Shown here: positions 8,233 through 17,537 of the stretch, piece by piece
Layout of the letters: each line of letters starts with the position of its first letter
How positions within the stretch are numbered: the stretch's first letter is position 1
Assembly (NCBI RefSeq): GCF_014650575.1
Contig: NZ_BMVF01000003.1
Span: 248,001-312,000, forward strand
Source: Streptomyces naganishii JCM 4654
GTDB taxonomy: Bacteria > Actinomycetota > Actinomycetes > Streptomycetales > Streptomycetaceae
Length of the DNA stretch: 64,000 nt
Direction of reading: 5' to 3'
Notes under the pieces: model-generated
The model's input: only the letters and a program-made list of their open reading frames with translations
Told to the model about the DNA's origin: nothing
The model's database searches: none
Translations under genes and position numbers: made by a program

Positions 8233-8847
8233 GTGGGGGCCTTGCGGGCAGTGGGCGGTCTGTGGCGCTGGCGGCACAATCCGCTGCGGCGCACAACGGA
8301 CCTGGTCGAGTCCTGGGTGGCCCTGGTGTCGCTGCTGCTGATCCTGGTCGCCGCCCCCGTGATCGGCTCGCTCGTCGGCTTCGCCGCCCAGGACGCGCTC
8401 CAGCAGTCCGTGCGCGAGCAGCGCGCGGCCCGCCACCTCGTCACGGCCACCATCACCGGCAAGGCGGCCGAAGCGGCGCCCGCGCCGGCTCCGGAGAGCG
8501 CTTCCGGGCGGGACTCCGGCAGCCGGGTCGCCGCCGACTGGACCGCCCCCGACGGCACCCGGCGGCACGGCCAGCTCACCACGACCCTCAACCACCCGCA
8601 CACCGGCGACCACTTCACCCTGTGGACGGACGAGCACGGCACGATGGTGACCCGTCCCCTGGACTCCGCCACCGCCACCACGCACGCGGTCATCGCCGGA
8701 CTCGGCGCGGCGATGCTCTCCGCGGGCCTCTTCGAGAGCATACGCAGACTGATCGTCTGGCGGCTGGTGCGCCGCAGATACGCCCGCTGGGACCAGGCAT
8801 GGGACCGCGCCGGCCCCGACTGGGGCCGTACCGGCACCGGCAGCTGA
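8233..8847 (+). CDS. Two-helix membrane protein, NPLRR family (copy 1)
   Basis: A 204-residue protein of a Streptomyces-type family of unknown function. The positively charged N-terminus GLWRWRHNPLRR is followed by TTDLVESW, a membrane helix (about 33-55), an extracytoplasmic domain of about 90 residues with paired tryptophans (ADWTAPDGTRRH, FTLWTDEHG), a second helix (about 155-172) and a basic cytoplasmic tail. The charge pattern predicts both ends inside. A paralog with the same layout lies at 30131-30712. Start candidates are GTG 8233, preceded by GGGAAGG, and TTG 8242. The upstream gap to the MOSC gene holds no other gene. Confidence 0.72.
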   Translation: MGALRAVGGLWRWRHNPLRRTTDLVESWVALVSLLLILVAAPVIGSLVGFAAQDALQQSVREQRAARHLVTATITGKAAEAAPAPAPESASGRDSGSRVAADWTAPDGTRRHGQLTTTLNHPHTGDHFTLWTDEHGTMVTRPLDSATATTHAVIAGLGAAMLSAGLFESIRRLIVWRLVRRRYARWDQAWDRAGPDWGRTGTGS

Positions 8848-9000
8848 CGGCCTTCCGGCTCCGGTCAACCGACCGCCCGCGCGCACGCTACGGTGGACCG
8901 GCCGACGCACTCGGCATCAGGTCCACGCGCGCGAGCCACCGGGGAGCTCTCCGAAGGCGAACGAGCCGTCAGCACGACGAGGTGGGGGCACAGCAACGCC

Positions 9001-11439
9001 ATGGCACAGGGCACGGTCCAGGTGACGCACACCGGCACATCGCGGTGGCGGCGCCGCACGGGGGAGTACGCATCGCTCGCCGCCGCCCTGGAGGCCGCGG
9101 CGGACGGCGACGTCCTCACCGTCGCCCCGGGCACCTACCGCGAGAACCTCGTCGTCCAGCGGGCGGTGACCCTGCGCGGCCCGGAGGGCTCCCCCGGTTC
9201 GGTGCGCATCGCGCCCGCGGACGGGGTGCCGCTGACCGTGCGGGCCTCGGCGGTGGTGCAGGACCTGCACGTGGAGGGCCAGGACGCGGCCGCGCCAGCG
9301 CTGCTGGTCGAGGAGGGCGCGCCCGAGCTCAGGGACGTGCGGATCGTCACCCGGTCCGCGGCGGGCATCGAGGTGCGCGGCGGCGCCCGGCCGACCGTGC
9401 GGCGCTGCTCCGTCGACAATCCGGCCGGCATCGGCATCGCCGTACTGGACGGCGGCGGCGGGGTGTTCGAGGAGTGCGAGGTCGTCGCGGCGGGACAGGC
9501 CGCGGTGGCGGTGCACGGCGGCGCGCACCCCCGCCTGGAGCGTTGCCGCGTGCACCATGCCTCGGGTTCGGGCCTGACCGTGACCGGCGACAACTCCGCG
9601 CTGGAGGCGGTCGGTTGCGAGGTCTACGAGGTGCGGGGCAGCGGCGTCCAGGTCACCGCGCGGGCCACCGCCCACCTCACCGACTGCGAGGTGCACCGCA
9701 CCACCGCGGACGGCGTCACGCTCGACACGGACGCCGTGCTGACGCTGGCCGACTGCCGCATCCACGACATCCCGGAGAACGCGGTGGACCTGCGGTCGCG
9801 TTCGGTGCTGACGCTGAAGCGGACGACGGTGCGTCAGTTCGGGCGCAACGGCCTGTCCGTGTGGGACCCGGGGACCCGCGTGGACGCCAACCAGTGCGAG
9901 ATCTTCGACAGCACCGGCGACTACCCGGCGGTGTGGGTCAGCGACGGCGCGACCGCGGTCCTGGACTCCTGCCGGGTGCACGACGTGCCGGACGCGCTGT
10001 TCGTGCTGGACCGCGGCTCCCGCGCGGACGTGGTGGACAGCGACCTCACCCAGGTGCGCAACACCGCGGTGTCGGTGAGCGACGGCGCCACCGCGCAGCT
10101 CGACGACTGCCGCATCAGCCAGGCGGCCACCGGCGCCTGGTTCCGCGACCACGGCAGCGGGGGCACGCTCAGCAACTGCACGGTGGACGGCACCCAGACC
10201 GGCGTGATCGTCACCAAGGGCGCCGACCCCACCGTCGAGCGCTGCACGGTCTCCAACCCCGCCGAGGCCGGTTTCTACGTGTCGGCGGGCGGCCGCGGCA
10301 GCTTCCTGGGCTGCCGGGTGACGGGCAGCGGCGGCTACGGCTTCCATGTGATCGACGGCTGCCGTACGACGTTGCGCAAGTGCCGTACGGAGCGCTGCGC
10401 GCGCGGGGGTTACGAGTTCGCGGACGGTGGCGCCGACGCCGGGCCGGGTTCCGGACCCGTGGTCGAGGACTGCTCCAGCGACGAGAGCGGCGGGGTGCGC
10501 CCGCCGGCGGCCCGGGAGACGGCCGTGCAGACGACGAGTCCGTCGCCCGGTCTGCTGGGCGCGATCCCCGGCCAGCGCAGCACCGAGCAGGAGCCGGCGG
10601 TGACCGCCCCCGAGCCGGAGGCGTCCGCGCGCAGCGCCAAGGACGTGCTGGGCGCGCTCGACGCGCTGGTGGGCCTGGACAGCGTGAAGCGGGAGGTGCG
10701 CGCCCTCACCGACATGATCGAGGTGGGCCGGCGCCGGCAGCGGGCGGGCCTGAAGGCCGCCTCGGTCAAGCGGCACCTGGTCTTCACCGGCTCGCCGGGC
10801 ACCGGCAAGACGACGGTCGCCCGTCTCTACGGCGAGATCCTCGCCTCCCTGGGCGTCCTCGACAAGGGGCATCTGGTCGAGGTGTCCCGCGTCGACCTGG
10901 TCGGCGAGCACATCGGCTCCACCGCCATCCGCACCCAGGAAGCCTTCGAACGCGCGCGCGGCGGGGTGCTGTTCATCGACGAGGCGTACGCCCTCTCGCC
11001 CGAGGACGCGGGCCGCGACTTCGGCAAGGAGGCCATCGACACGCTGGTGAAGCTGATGGAGGACCACCGGGACGCGGTAGTGGTGATCGTCGCCGGCTAC
11101 ACCGCCGAGATGGAGCGCTTCCTGTCCGTCAACCCGGGTGTGGCGTCCCGCTTCTCCCGCACCATCACCTTCGGCGACTACGGTCCCGAGGAGCTGCTGC
11201 GGATCGTGGAGCAGCAGGCCGAGGAGCACGAGTACCGGCTGGCGCCGGGAACGGCCGAGGCGCTGCTGAAGTACTTCACCGAGATCCCGAAGGGCGCCGC
11301 GTTCGGCAACGGCCGTACCGCGCGCCAGACCTTCGAGGCCATGGTGGAGCGGCACGCGGGCCGGGTGGCCCAGTTCGCCGACCCGAGCACGGACGACCTG
11401 ACGCTGCTCTACGCCGAGGACCTGCCCGCGCTGCCCTGA
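9001..11439 (+). CDS. Right-handed beta-helix protein fused to AAA+ ATPase
   Basis: An 812-residue two-part protein. Residues about 15-475 form a parallel beta-helix of pectate-lyase/NosD type: about twenty short repeats with alternating small residues and regularly spaced cysteines (LDSCRVHDV, LADCRIHDI, LDDCRISQA). A linker rich in Ser/Pro/Glu (about 480-540) leads to one AAA+ module of the CbbX/SpoVK/EccA class with Walker A GSPGTGKTT near 597, Walker B GVLFIDEAYAL near 656 and the arginine-finger region ASRFSRTITF. No signal peptide or membrane helix is seen, so it is probably cytosolic. The ATPase is likely a remodeller and the helix a recognition or scaffold part. ATG 9001 was chosen over 8893 because the upstream residues are not conserved-looking. 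The 3' end overlaps the convergent hydrolase gene by 31 bases. Confidence 0.85.
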   Translation: MAQGTVQVTHTGTSRWRRRTGEYASLAAALEAAADGDVLTVAPGTYRENLVVQRAVTLRGPEGSPGSVRIAPADGVPLTVRASAVVQDLHVEGQDAAAPALLVEEGAPELRDVRIVTRSAAGIEVRGGARPTVRRCSVDNPAGIGIAVLDGGGGVFEECEVVAAGQAAVAVHGGAHPRLERCRVHHASGSGLTVTGDNSALEAVGCEVYEVRGSGVQVTARATAHLTDCEVHRTTADGVTLDTDAVLTLADCRIHDIPENAVDLRSRSVLTLKRTTVRQFGRNGLSVWDPGTRVDANQCEIFDSTGDYPAVWVSDGATAVLDSCRVHDVPDALFVLDRGSRADVVDSDLTQVRNTAVSVSDGATAQLDDCRISQAATGAWFRDHGSGGTLSNCTVDGTQTGVIVTKGADPTVERCTVSNPAEAGFYVSAGGRGSFLGCRVTGSGGYGFHVIDGCRTTLRKCRTERCARGGYEFADGGADAGPGSGPVVEDCSSDESGGVRPPAARETAVQTTSPSPGLLGAIPGQRSTEQEPAVTAPEPEASARSAKDVLGALDALVGLDSVKREVRALTDMIEVGRRRQRAGLKAASVKRHLVFTGSPGTGKTTVARLYGEILASLGVLDKGHLVEVSRVDLVGEHIGSTAIRTQEAFERARGGVLFIDEAYALSPEDAGRDFGKEAIDTLVKLMEDHRDAVVVIVAGYTAEMERFLSVNPGVASRFSRTITFGDYGPEELLRIVEQQAEEHEYRLAPGTAEALLKYFTEIPKGAAFGNGRTARQTFEAMVERHAGRVAQFADPSTDDLTLLYAEDLPALP

Positions 11440-13797
11440 GCGCCGCCGGGCAGGCTCCGGCCGCGGCGCGGTGTGGGCAGGTCCGGGTGGAGGCGGGCGA
11501 GCAGGCGTGCGCGTTCCTCGGCGAAGGCGGGGTCGGCCTGGTAGTCGGAGTGGCCGAGGATCGGTGCGGGCAGCGGATGCCGTGCGGTGCGGCCGTAGGC
11601 GAGCGGGTCCTTCAGCGGGGCGCGGTCGACGGCGGCGCCGCTGTCGCCGGGCGGCGCGACCGGGCCGCCGATGGGGTCGGTGAGCCGGTACAGGTTGCGC
11701 CAGCAGTCGACGTCGCGGTGCAGGGCGCCGAGGGCGGCCGGCCCGAAGTGGGCGGGGAACCAGCGGCCGTAGAGCCGGGTGAGCGGGGAGCCGTAGGTCA
11801 ACAGCGCCACCCGCCGGCGCACCGCGGGGGTGAGCTGCCAGGCCGCGGCGGCGGCCAGCACGCTGCCCTGGGAGTGCCCGGACAGCACCAGCCGGCCGCC
11901 GGTGGCGCGCGTCCAGGTGGCCATGCGCCAGGTGAGGTCGGGCACCGCGCGTTCGGCGTAGCAGGGCGGGGCGAAGGGGTGGGCGGCGCGCGGCCAGAAG
12001 GTGCCGACGTCCCAGAGGATGCCGATGGTGCGCCGGGCGGAGGCGTCCTTGTAGGCGCGGCGCCCCCAGGTGACCAGGAGTACGAAGCCGAGTCCGACCA
12101 GCCAGGACCCGAGGGCCTGCGCGGTGTCGGACGCGCCCTGGACCAGCGGGTGGGCGCCTCGCGCGGCGCCGGCCGGGGTGCGGTGGCCGGTCAGGGCGCC
12201 CGCCAGCGCGGCGCCCCCGAGCAGGAGGGTGGCCAGGGAGGTGACGCCCACGACGAGGGGAGCGTCGTCGGTGAGGGTCGCCATGGCGCGGGTGCGGGCG
12301 ATCCGGCGGGTGCGTTCGGGGTCCTCGGGCTCGTCCGGGTAGTCCCGGCGGACCGTGGCGCTCGGCGCGGGCCAGCCGCCGGGCGCGGCCGGCGAGGCGT
12401 GCGCCGAGCACCAGCAGGAGCAGCAGCAGGGGCGGGATGACGGAGGCCTGCCAGGTCAGCAGTACCGGCGGGCCGGGGATCGAGCCGCCGGTGCCGTCCA
12501 TCCAGTCGGCCACGCGCTGGGCTACCCCGCCGGACATCACCCCGCCGAGCGCGCACGCCAGTGTGGCGACGGCGGGGCCGCCCTGCCCGTGTAACGCGGC
12601 GCGGGGGTCGGGGGCGGTGCGGTACAGGGCGTGGGCGGTGACGGCGAGCAGCACGACCAGCAGGCCCTGGGCCAGGGCGATCCCGCCGAACGTGGTGTCG
12701 CCGGCCAGCCGGCCCGTGGAGTGCCAGGCCGGGCGCGGCCAGCCCGCGTACACGGCGGTGAGAAGGAGCAGCAGCAGCGCGGCGAGCGGGAGCCGCCGTA
12801 CGAGGTGGCGGTCCAGCCGCCGGTCGGGCCGGTGCTCGCTGCGGCCCCGGCGGCAGACGACGCCCACCACCACGGCGGCGAGCGCGACGAGCGCGGCGTG
12901 CAGGCTCCAGCCGAGGACGTCCAGGGCCGTCGGGCCGCCGGGACGGCGGTCGAAGGCGGCCGCGGGCGCGGCGACGGCCGCGGCGACGGTGAGCAGGCCC
13001 GCGGCGGTGTGGGCGGCGCGCAGCCGGGCCACGAGGCGGCGGCCGTACCAGAAGCCGGGCCGGCCGAGCGGCCCCCCGGCGCCGGTCTCCTCCGGCTCCG
13101 GCCCGCCGGCGCCGGTCTCCTCCGGCTCGGCGTCCCGGGACATCGGCTGCTGGGACTCGTAGGCGCTCCAGGTGCGGTGGGAGAGGTACCACAGCAGGGC
13201 CGTGAGGGCGGCGGGGACGAGGGCGGCGAGGGAGAGACGGCGGCCGGGCGCGCTCCACCAGCCGCCGCCCGCCGGCGACAGGAAGCCGAGCCAGGAATGC
13301 CGTGCCGCACACGCGCGCGTGCCCGCGCACTGCCAGGCGGCCAGGTCGAGGGCGACCTCGCAGGCGGCGGCGACGAGCAGCACGGTGAGGGTGAGGCCGG
13401 CCAGCCGTACGAGCAGCCCGTACAGGCGCACGGTGCGGGGGCGTGAGTGGGCCGTGGGGCGCATCCAGTGGGCGAGGTTGACGACCATGAACGGCAGGAG
13501 CAGCAGCCACAGCGCGCGGGCGCCGTTGCCGGAGGTGAGGTTGCACCACACGTACGCCTCCGGCACCGGCTCGGCGCGCCGCCCGGCGGGGCGGTCCTCG
13601 GCGTCGGCGTCGGCCGCGCGGCGGAAGACCGCCGCCGTGTCGTCCCCGGTGATCCGCACGGTGCGCGGGTCGTCGAGCATCTTCTCGGGCGTGGTGCCGC
13701 CGACTCCGTGGACCAGGAGTTCCAGGGCGGTCTCCGCCGGCTCGGGCGGCTCGGGGGCCCCGGCCCCGGCCGCCGCGCGTTGCTGCGCACGTTCCAC
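11409..13797 (-). pseudogene. Membrane alpha/beta-hydrolase-like gene broken by a frameshift
   Basis: From GTG 13797 (with GGGGGAG nine bases upstream) the frame runs through ELLVHGVGGTTPEKML near residue 25, an oxyanion-hole-like HG strand, then about eight membrane helices. Near 12366-12372 the coding potential jumps by one base into the frame ending at 11409, which carries ATVRRDYPDEPEDPERTRR, two more helices, WDVGTFWPRAAHPF and the nucleophile elbow SGHSQGS (about residue 640 of the joined product). Both halves have coding-type third-base GC and together look like one protein of about 795 residues. One extra base in the run GGCCC on the coding strand would explain the break. It could be a real inactivating mutation, a sequencing error, or two proteins with the second starting at ATG 12284. 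Confidence 0.7.
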
Positions 13798-14164
13798 TGT
13801 TCGCCGCTCCCCCGTGACGCACCGTCGGGCCGTGTCCGTGCGGGCCCGTGGCACCAGGATCCCGGTCGGGGCACGCCGGCACAGCCCCTGGGACGCGATG
13901 TCCCCGATCCGGGTGACAGCGGCGTGCGGCGACACCGGCGTACGGCGACACCGGGGCGACGGTGACGGCGGGACGGCGGCGACAGCGACGGCGACGGCGT
14001 GTGTATGGCATGAGCGCGCCGAGGTGGGCGGTGGCGCGCCGGACGGCCACCCGTGAAAGGATGGGACGCCCGCACACCGGTGACGTGACGGATTCGGACC
14101 TCCTCGCCGGGGCGCGTGCGCGAAGCGGGTCGGTCGGCTTGAGGCGAGAGGAACCGGAGCACAC
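13798..14164. other. Divergent intergenic region, no gene seen
   Basis: This 367-base gap separates the leftward hydrolase gene and the rightward DeoR regulator. It contains GGCGACA-type imperfect direct repeats near 13927-14000. Two short rightward reading frames here lack coding character. The only site I would support is GGAACCGGAG, the ribosome binding site just before GTG 14165. Confidence 0.4.
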
Positions 14165-14992
14165 GTGAGTGAGAATCAGAACCTCCTCGCGGAGCAGCGG
14201 CGCGCCCTGATTCTGGACGAGGTCCGGCGCCGCGGCGGTGTCCGGGTCAACGAGCTGACCCGCAAGCTGGGCGTGTCGGACATGACCGTCCGCCGCGACC
14301 TCGACGCGCTGGCCCGCCAGGGCATGCTCGAGAAGGTGCACGGCGGCGCGGTCCCGGTCCTGGAGGCGAGCACGCACGAGCCGGGCTTCGAGGCGAAGTC
14401 CGGTCTCGAGCTGACCGCCAAGGAGGACATCGCGCGGGCGGCGGCCCGGCTGGTCGCGCCGGGCACGGCGATCGCCCTGTCGGGCGGTACGACGACGTAC
14501 GCGCTGGCCCATCATCTGCTGGACGTGCCGGACCTGACCGTGGTGACCAACTCGGTGCGGGTGGCGGACGTCTTCCACGCGGCGCACCGCACCTCCGGTC
14601 AGCGGCCGGGTGCGGCGACCGTGGTGCTGACCGGCGGGGTGCGCACCCCGTCCGACTCGCTGGTGGGGCCGGTGGCCGACCAGGCCATCGCCGCGCTCCA
14701 CTTCGACATGCTGTTCCTCGGGGTGCACGGGATATCGGCCGAGGCCGGGCTGTCCACGCCGAACCTGGCGGAGGCCGAGACCAACCGGCGGCTGGTGCAG
14801 TCGGCCCGCCGGGTCGTGGTGGTCGCCGACCACACCAAGTGGGGTGTGGTGGGGCTGAGTTCGTTCGCCGGGCTGCACCAGGTGGACACTCTGGTGACGG
14901 ACGCGGGGCTGCCGGACGACGCGCGCGCGGAGGTCGCGGAGCAGTTGCGGCTGGTGGTGGCGGGCGAGCCGGAGGACGGGGCAGACATCTGA
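14165..14992 (+). CDS. DeoR/GlpR family transcriptional regulator
   Basis: A 275-residue repressor-type protein. The DeoR winged helix is at residues 8-62 (RRALILDEVRRRGGVRVNEL, then VSDMTVRRDLDALARQGML, with the family-typical KVHGGAV end). The DeoR C-terminal sensor domain, related to sugar-phosphate isomerases, covers about 78-260 with ALSGGTTTYALAHHL binding a phosphosugar, VVTNSVRVA, VLTGGVRTP and the late ADHTKWG motif. GTG 14165 is preceded by GGAACCGGAG. No sugar genes are adjacent: upstream is the hydrolase gene and downstream an SRPBCC protein, so its target is probably elsewhere or itself. It is a distant paralog of the regulator at 28656-29435. Confidence 0.92.
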   Translation: MSENQNLLAEQRRALILDEVRRRGGVRVNELTRKLGVSDMTVRRDLDALARQGMLEKVHGGAVPVLEASTHEPGFEAKSGLELTAKEDIARAAARLVAPGTAIALSGGTTTYALAHHLLDVPDLTVVTNSVRVADVFHAAHRTSGQRPGAATVVLTGGVRTPSDSLVGPVADQAIAALHFDMLFLGVHGISAEAGLSTPNLAEAETNRRLVQSARRVVVVADHTKWGVVGLSSFAGLHQVDTLVTDAGLPDDARAEVAEQLRLVVAGEPEDGADI

Positions 14993-15063
14993 GGGGCCGT
15001 CAGCTACGCTGAGCGGCGCCCGGCCGACCCACCGCCGGCCGCCGCCAGGAGGGGGTTGCGTCC

Positions 15064-15531
15064 ATGGTTCGCCGTCTGCGCCCGGTGGGAATCGACTTCG
15101 TCGAGACCGCCCCCGTACGCCTGGTCTTCGCGCGCGAGATCCGGGCCGCCCCCGAGCGGGTCTACCGCGCGCTCGCCGAGGACGTGCCGGGCTGGTCCGA
15201 CTGGTTCTCGGCGGTGACGTCGGCGCGGCCGACCGACCTCGGGCGCGAGGTGCGGCTGCGGGGCGGGACGTGGTTCGAGGAGACGGTGCTGGCCGCAAAG
15301 GAGGCCGAGGTCTACGCCTACCGCGTGGACGCCACCAACGCGCCTGGCCTACGGGCCCTGGCCGAGGAGTGGCGGCTCACGCCCGCGGGCGGCGGGACCC
15401 GGGTCCAGTGGACGTTCGCGGTGGACGGCACGGCCGCGCTGCGGCTCCTGCTCACCGTCGGCCGCGCGGGCCTCGGCCGAGCCTTCCGGGACGCGGTGAC
15501 CGCGCTGGACCGGCGCCTGGCGGCGGGCTGA
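15064..15531 (+). CDS. SRPBCC (START/polyketide-cyclase-like) protein
   Basis: A 155-residue single-domain protein with the SRPBCC helix-grip fold: the leading strand FAREIRAAPERVYRAL, ALAEDVPGWSDWFSAVTSA, a central set of strands (GREVRLRGGTWFEETVLAAK) and a long C-terminal helix FRDAVTALDRRL. The fold binds small hydrophobic ligands; some members are cyclases, others lipid carriers, and no active-site residues identify a reaction here. ATG 15064 follows GGAGGGGG. It may share a transcript with the DeoR gene 71 bases upstream. Confidence 0.8.
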   Translation: MVRRLRPVGIDFVETAPVRLVFAREIRAAPERVYRALAEDVPGWSDWFSAVTSARPTDLGREVRLRGGTWFEETVLAAKEAEVYAYRVDATNAPGLRALAEEWRLTPAGGGTRVQWTFAVDGTAALRLLLTVGRAGLGRAFRDAVTALDRRLAAG

Positions 15532-15590
15532 GGAGGGCGCGCGCGGGCGCACGTGGCGGGCGGTTCGGTGAGGTGCGCGATGCGTGCGGC

Positions 15591-16718
15591 TCAGCCCTGC
15601 GGCCATTCGCCGGTCGTGAGGAAGGCGTCGATGGTCCGCGCGTAGGGGGCGATGTCCAGGTCCTGGGCGGCCAGCCAGGCGTCCGAGTAGTACTTGTCGA
15701 GGTAGCGGTCGCCCGGGTCGCACAGCAGCGTGACCACGCTCCCCCGCTCGCCCGCCGCCACCATCCCGGCGACGATCCTCAGGGCGCTCCACAGGCCGGT
15801 GCCGGTGGAACCGCCCGCCTTGCGGCCGATGGCGTGCTCCAGGGCGCGTACGGCGGCGACGGCGGCCGCGTCCGGCACCTTCATCATGCGGTCGATCGCG
15901 CCGGGCACGAAGCTCGGCTCCATGCGGGGCCGGCCGATGCCCTCGATGCGTGAGCCGCAGTCGCAGGTGACGTCCGTGTCGCCGGTCGTCCAGCCCTCGA
16001 AGAAGCAGGAGTTGTCCGGGTCGGCGACGCAGATGCGGGTGTCGTACTGCATGTAGTGCACATAGCGCGCGAGGGTCGCGGAGGTGCCGCCGGTGCCCGC
16101 CGTGGCCACGATCCAGGCCGGCTCCGGGAAGCGCTCCAACTCCAGCTGGCGGAAGATGGATTCGGCGATGTTGTTGTTGCCGCGCCAGTCGGTGGCCCGC
16201 TCCGCGTAGGTGAACTGGTCCATGTAGTGGCCGCCGGTCTCGGCCGCGAGCGCGGCGGAGGCCTCGTACATCGTGCGCGGATCGTCCACGAAGTGACAGC
16301 GGCCGCCGTGGAATTCGATCAGCCGGCACTTCTCGGCGCTGGTGGTGCGGGGCATGACCGCGACGAAGGGGACGCCGATCAGCTTGGCGAAGTACGCCTC
16401 GGACACGGCCGTGGAACCGCTGGAGGCCTCGATCACCGGGCGTCCGGGACGGATCCAGCCGTTGCACAGACCGTAGAGGAACAACGAGCGCGCCAGACGG
16501 TGCTTGAGGCTGCCGGTGGGGTGGGTGGACTCGTCCTTGAGGTACAGGTCGATGCCCCACTCCTCGGGCAGCGGGTAGCGCAGCAGGTGGGTGTCGGCGG
16601 AGCGGTTGGCGTCGGCCTGGACCTTGCGCACGGCTTCTTTCAGCCAGCCGCGGTAGCCGGCGTCGCTGCGGTCGACGTCGAGGGTTTCGCCGGTCCGGCG
16701 CTGCTCGGTGCTACTCAC
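15591..16718 (-). CDS. PLP-dependent cysteine synthase-family enzyme, Cds1 type
   Basis: A 375-residue fold-type II PLP enzyme. The cofactor lysine lies in [13 protein letters not shown] (about residue 74), the substrate loop in [12 protein letters not shown] and the phosphate-binding loop in [10 protein letters not shown]. The extended N-terminus, the cysteine-containing insertion [14 protein letters not shown] and the length fit Cds1-type L-cysteine desulfhydrase of mycobacteria, which release H2S from cysteine, rather than CysK or CysM. GTG 16718 is supported by AAGGAGT seven bases upstream; the frame is open to 16853 but without a ribosome site there. Cysteine breakdown or a beta-replacement with another thiol are the likely reactions; the first is my preference. 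Confidence 0.82.
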   Translation of the reverse strand: MSSTEQRRTGETLDVDRSDAGYRGWLKEAVRKVQADANRSADTHLLRYPLPEEWGIDLYLKDESTHPTGSLKHRLARSLFLYGLCNGWIRPGRPVIEASSGSTAVSEAYFAKLIGVPFVAVMPRTTSAEKCRLIEFHGGRCHFVDDPRTMYEASAALAAETGGHYMDQFTYAERATDWRGNNNIAESIFRQLELERFPEPAWIVATAGTGGTSATLARYVHYMQYDTRICVADPDNSCFFEGWTTGDTDVTCDCGSRIEGIGRPRMEPSFVPGAIDRMMKVPDAAAVAAVRALEHAIGRKAGGSTGTGLWSALRIVAGMVAAGERGSVVTLLCDPGDRYLDKYYSDAWLAAQDLDIAPYARTIDAFLTTGEWPQG

Positions 16719-16816
16719 GGCGGGACTCCTTGGGCTGGGCGCCGACGGCGTGTCGCGCGGCCGGACGCAACCGATGATAGACGGCTTCCGTACGCTTCTC
16801 ACCTGCATAAACGCCC

Positions 16817-16833
16817 CTTTGAGGGTCTCAAAG
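16817..16833. promoter_or_regulatory. Palindrome CTTTGAG-GGT-CTCAAAG
   Basis: A perfect inverted repeat with 7-base arms and a 3-base centre, about 100 bases upstream of the Cds1-type gene and 185 bases upstream of the small gene at 17018. It is AT-richer than its surroundings. It could be an operator for the PLP enzyme gene or part of a transcript hairpin; I do not recognise the cognate regulator. Confidence 0.4.
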
Positions 16834-17017
16834 AGAGGGCTTGGGCATGGCACGCCAGAAGCCTGCGGGGGGCGATCGAGCGCACGGGTGGGGGCGCATT
16901 CGGCCGAGTGCTCCGGGCGCCGGTCGGGAACGCGCCGCGTGCACTGGTGCTCCGTGCCGAAGGGGGGCAGACTGCACGGCGCGGGACGCGAGGACCCGTG
17001 CGAGGGGGCGGGGAAGG

Positions 17018-17341
17018 ATGGCGAAGGCGGAGTTCACGGCGACGGGTGTGGGGATCGGCAGACGGCTGCGGTCGCTCACGCGGGCCGGGCGGGTCCGGAT
17101 CGCCGACGGCAGGCTGGAGTTGCTCAACAGCTGCGGCAGCGAGATCGACAGCGCGCCGCTGCGGGCGGTGCGCGCCTCCAGGCCGTGGTTCGCGCCGGAG
17201 GGCCGGGCACTCGCCGACCTCGACGGCACGCGGTACGTGCTGACCCTCGGCGGCCGGGACCCCGCTCCCGGGGAGCCGGGACCGCCCGCCGCGCACCGGT
17301 TCGTCGAGGCCGTGCGCAGGGCGTCGGGGCGGCGCGGCTGA
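17018..17341 (+). CDS. Conserved hypothetical small protein
   Basis: A 107-residue soluble protein. It starts [17 protein letters not shown], has a strand-rich centre ([20 protein letters not shown]) and a segment [14 protein letters not shown], then a short Arg-rich helix [10 protein letters not shown]. The strand pattern is reminiscent of a small PH-like or beta-sandwich fold, but I cannot place it in a family. The ATG has a strong GGGAAGG four bases upstream, and third-base GC is high, so it is a real gene. It stands alone between the Cds1-type gene (divergent) and the ATPase gene. Confidence 0.65.
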   Translation: MAKAEFTATGVGIGRRLRSLTRAGRVRIADGRLELLNSCGSEIDSAPLRAVRASRPWFAPEGRALADLDGTRYVLTLGGRDPAPGEPGPPAAHRFVEAVRRASGRRG

Positions 17342-17537
17342 GCGGCCGGGAAGGTGGCTCGAAGTTGCGGTACCGAACCCCTTGCGTCACGCTGGTCTCA
17401 CGTCACTCTGGGTTTACCGGCGATAACGCTGCGAACCAGCCCGCCGGCCACGACAGCAGGCGGCAGCGTCACGCAGGCGCCCTGCTGCATCCGAAACGTC
17501 GTGTTCTTCCGGACCTCAACGTCGGGGAGTCGCAGCC

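Noticed and set aside
8917..13935. A 1672-codon continuous frame on the minus strand across 8.9-13.9 kb
   Set aside because: Only its first part (13797 to about 12370) is protein-like. The rest is a frame-shadow of the hydrolase 3' half and of the beta-helix/AAA+ gene on the other strand.
17400..17426. WhiG-type promoter before the ATPase gene
   Set aside because: GGCGATAA fits the -10 in seven of eight bases, but there is no TAAA at the required distance.
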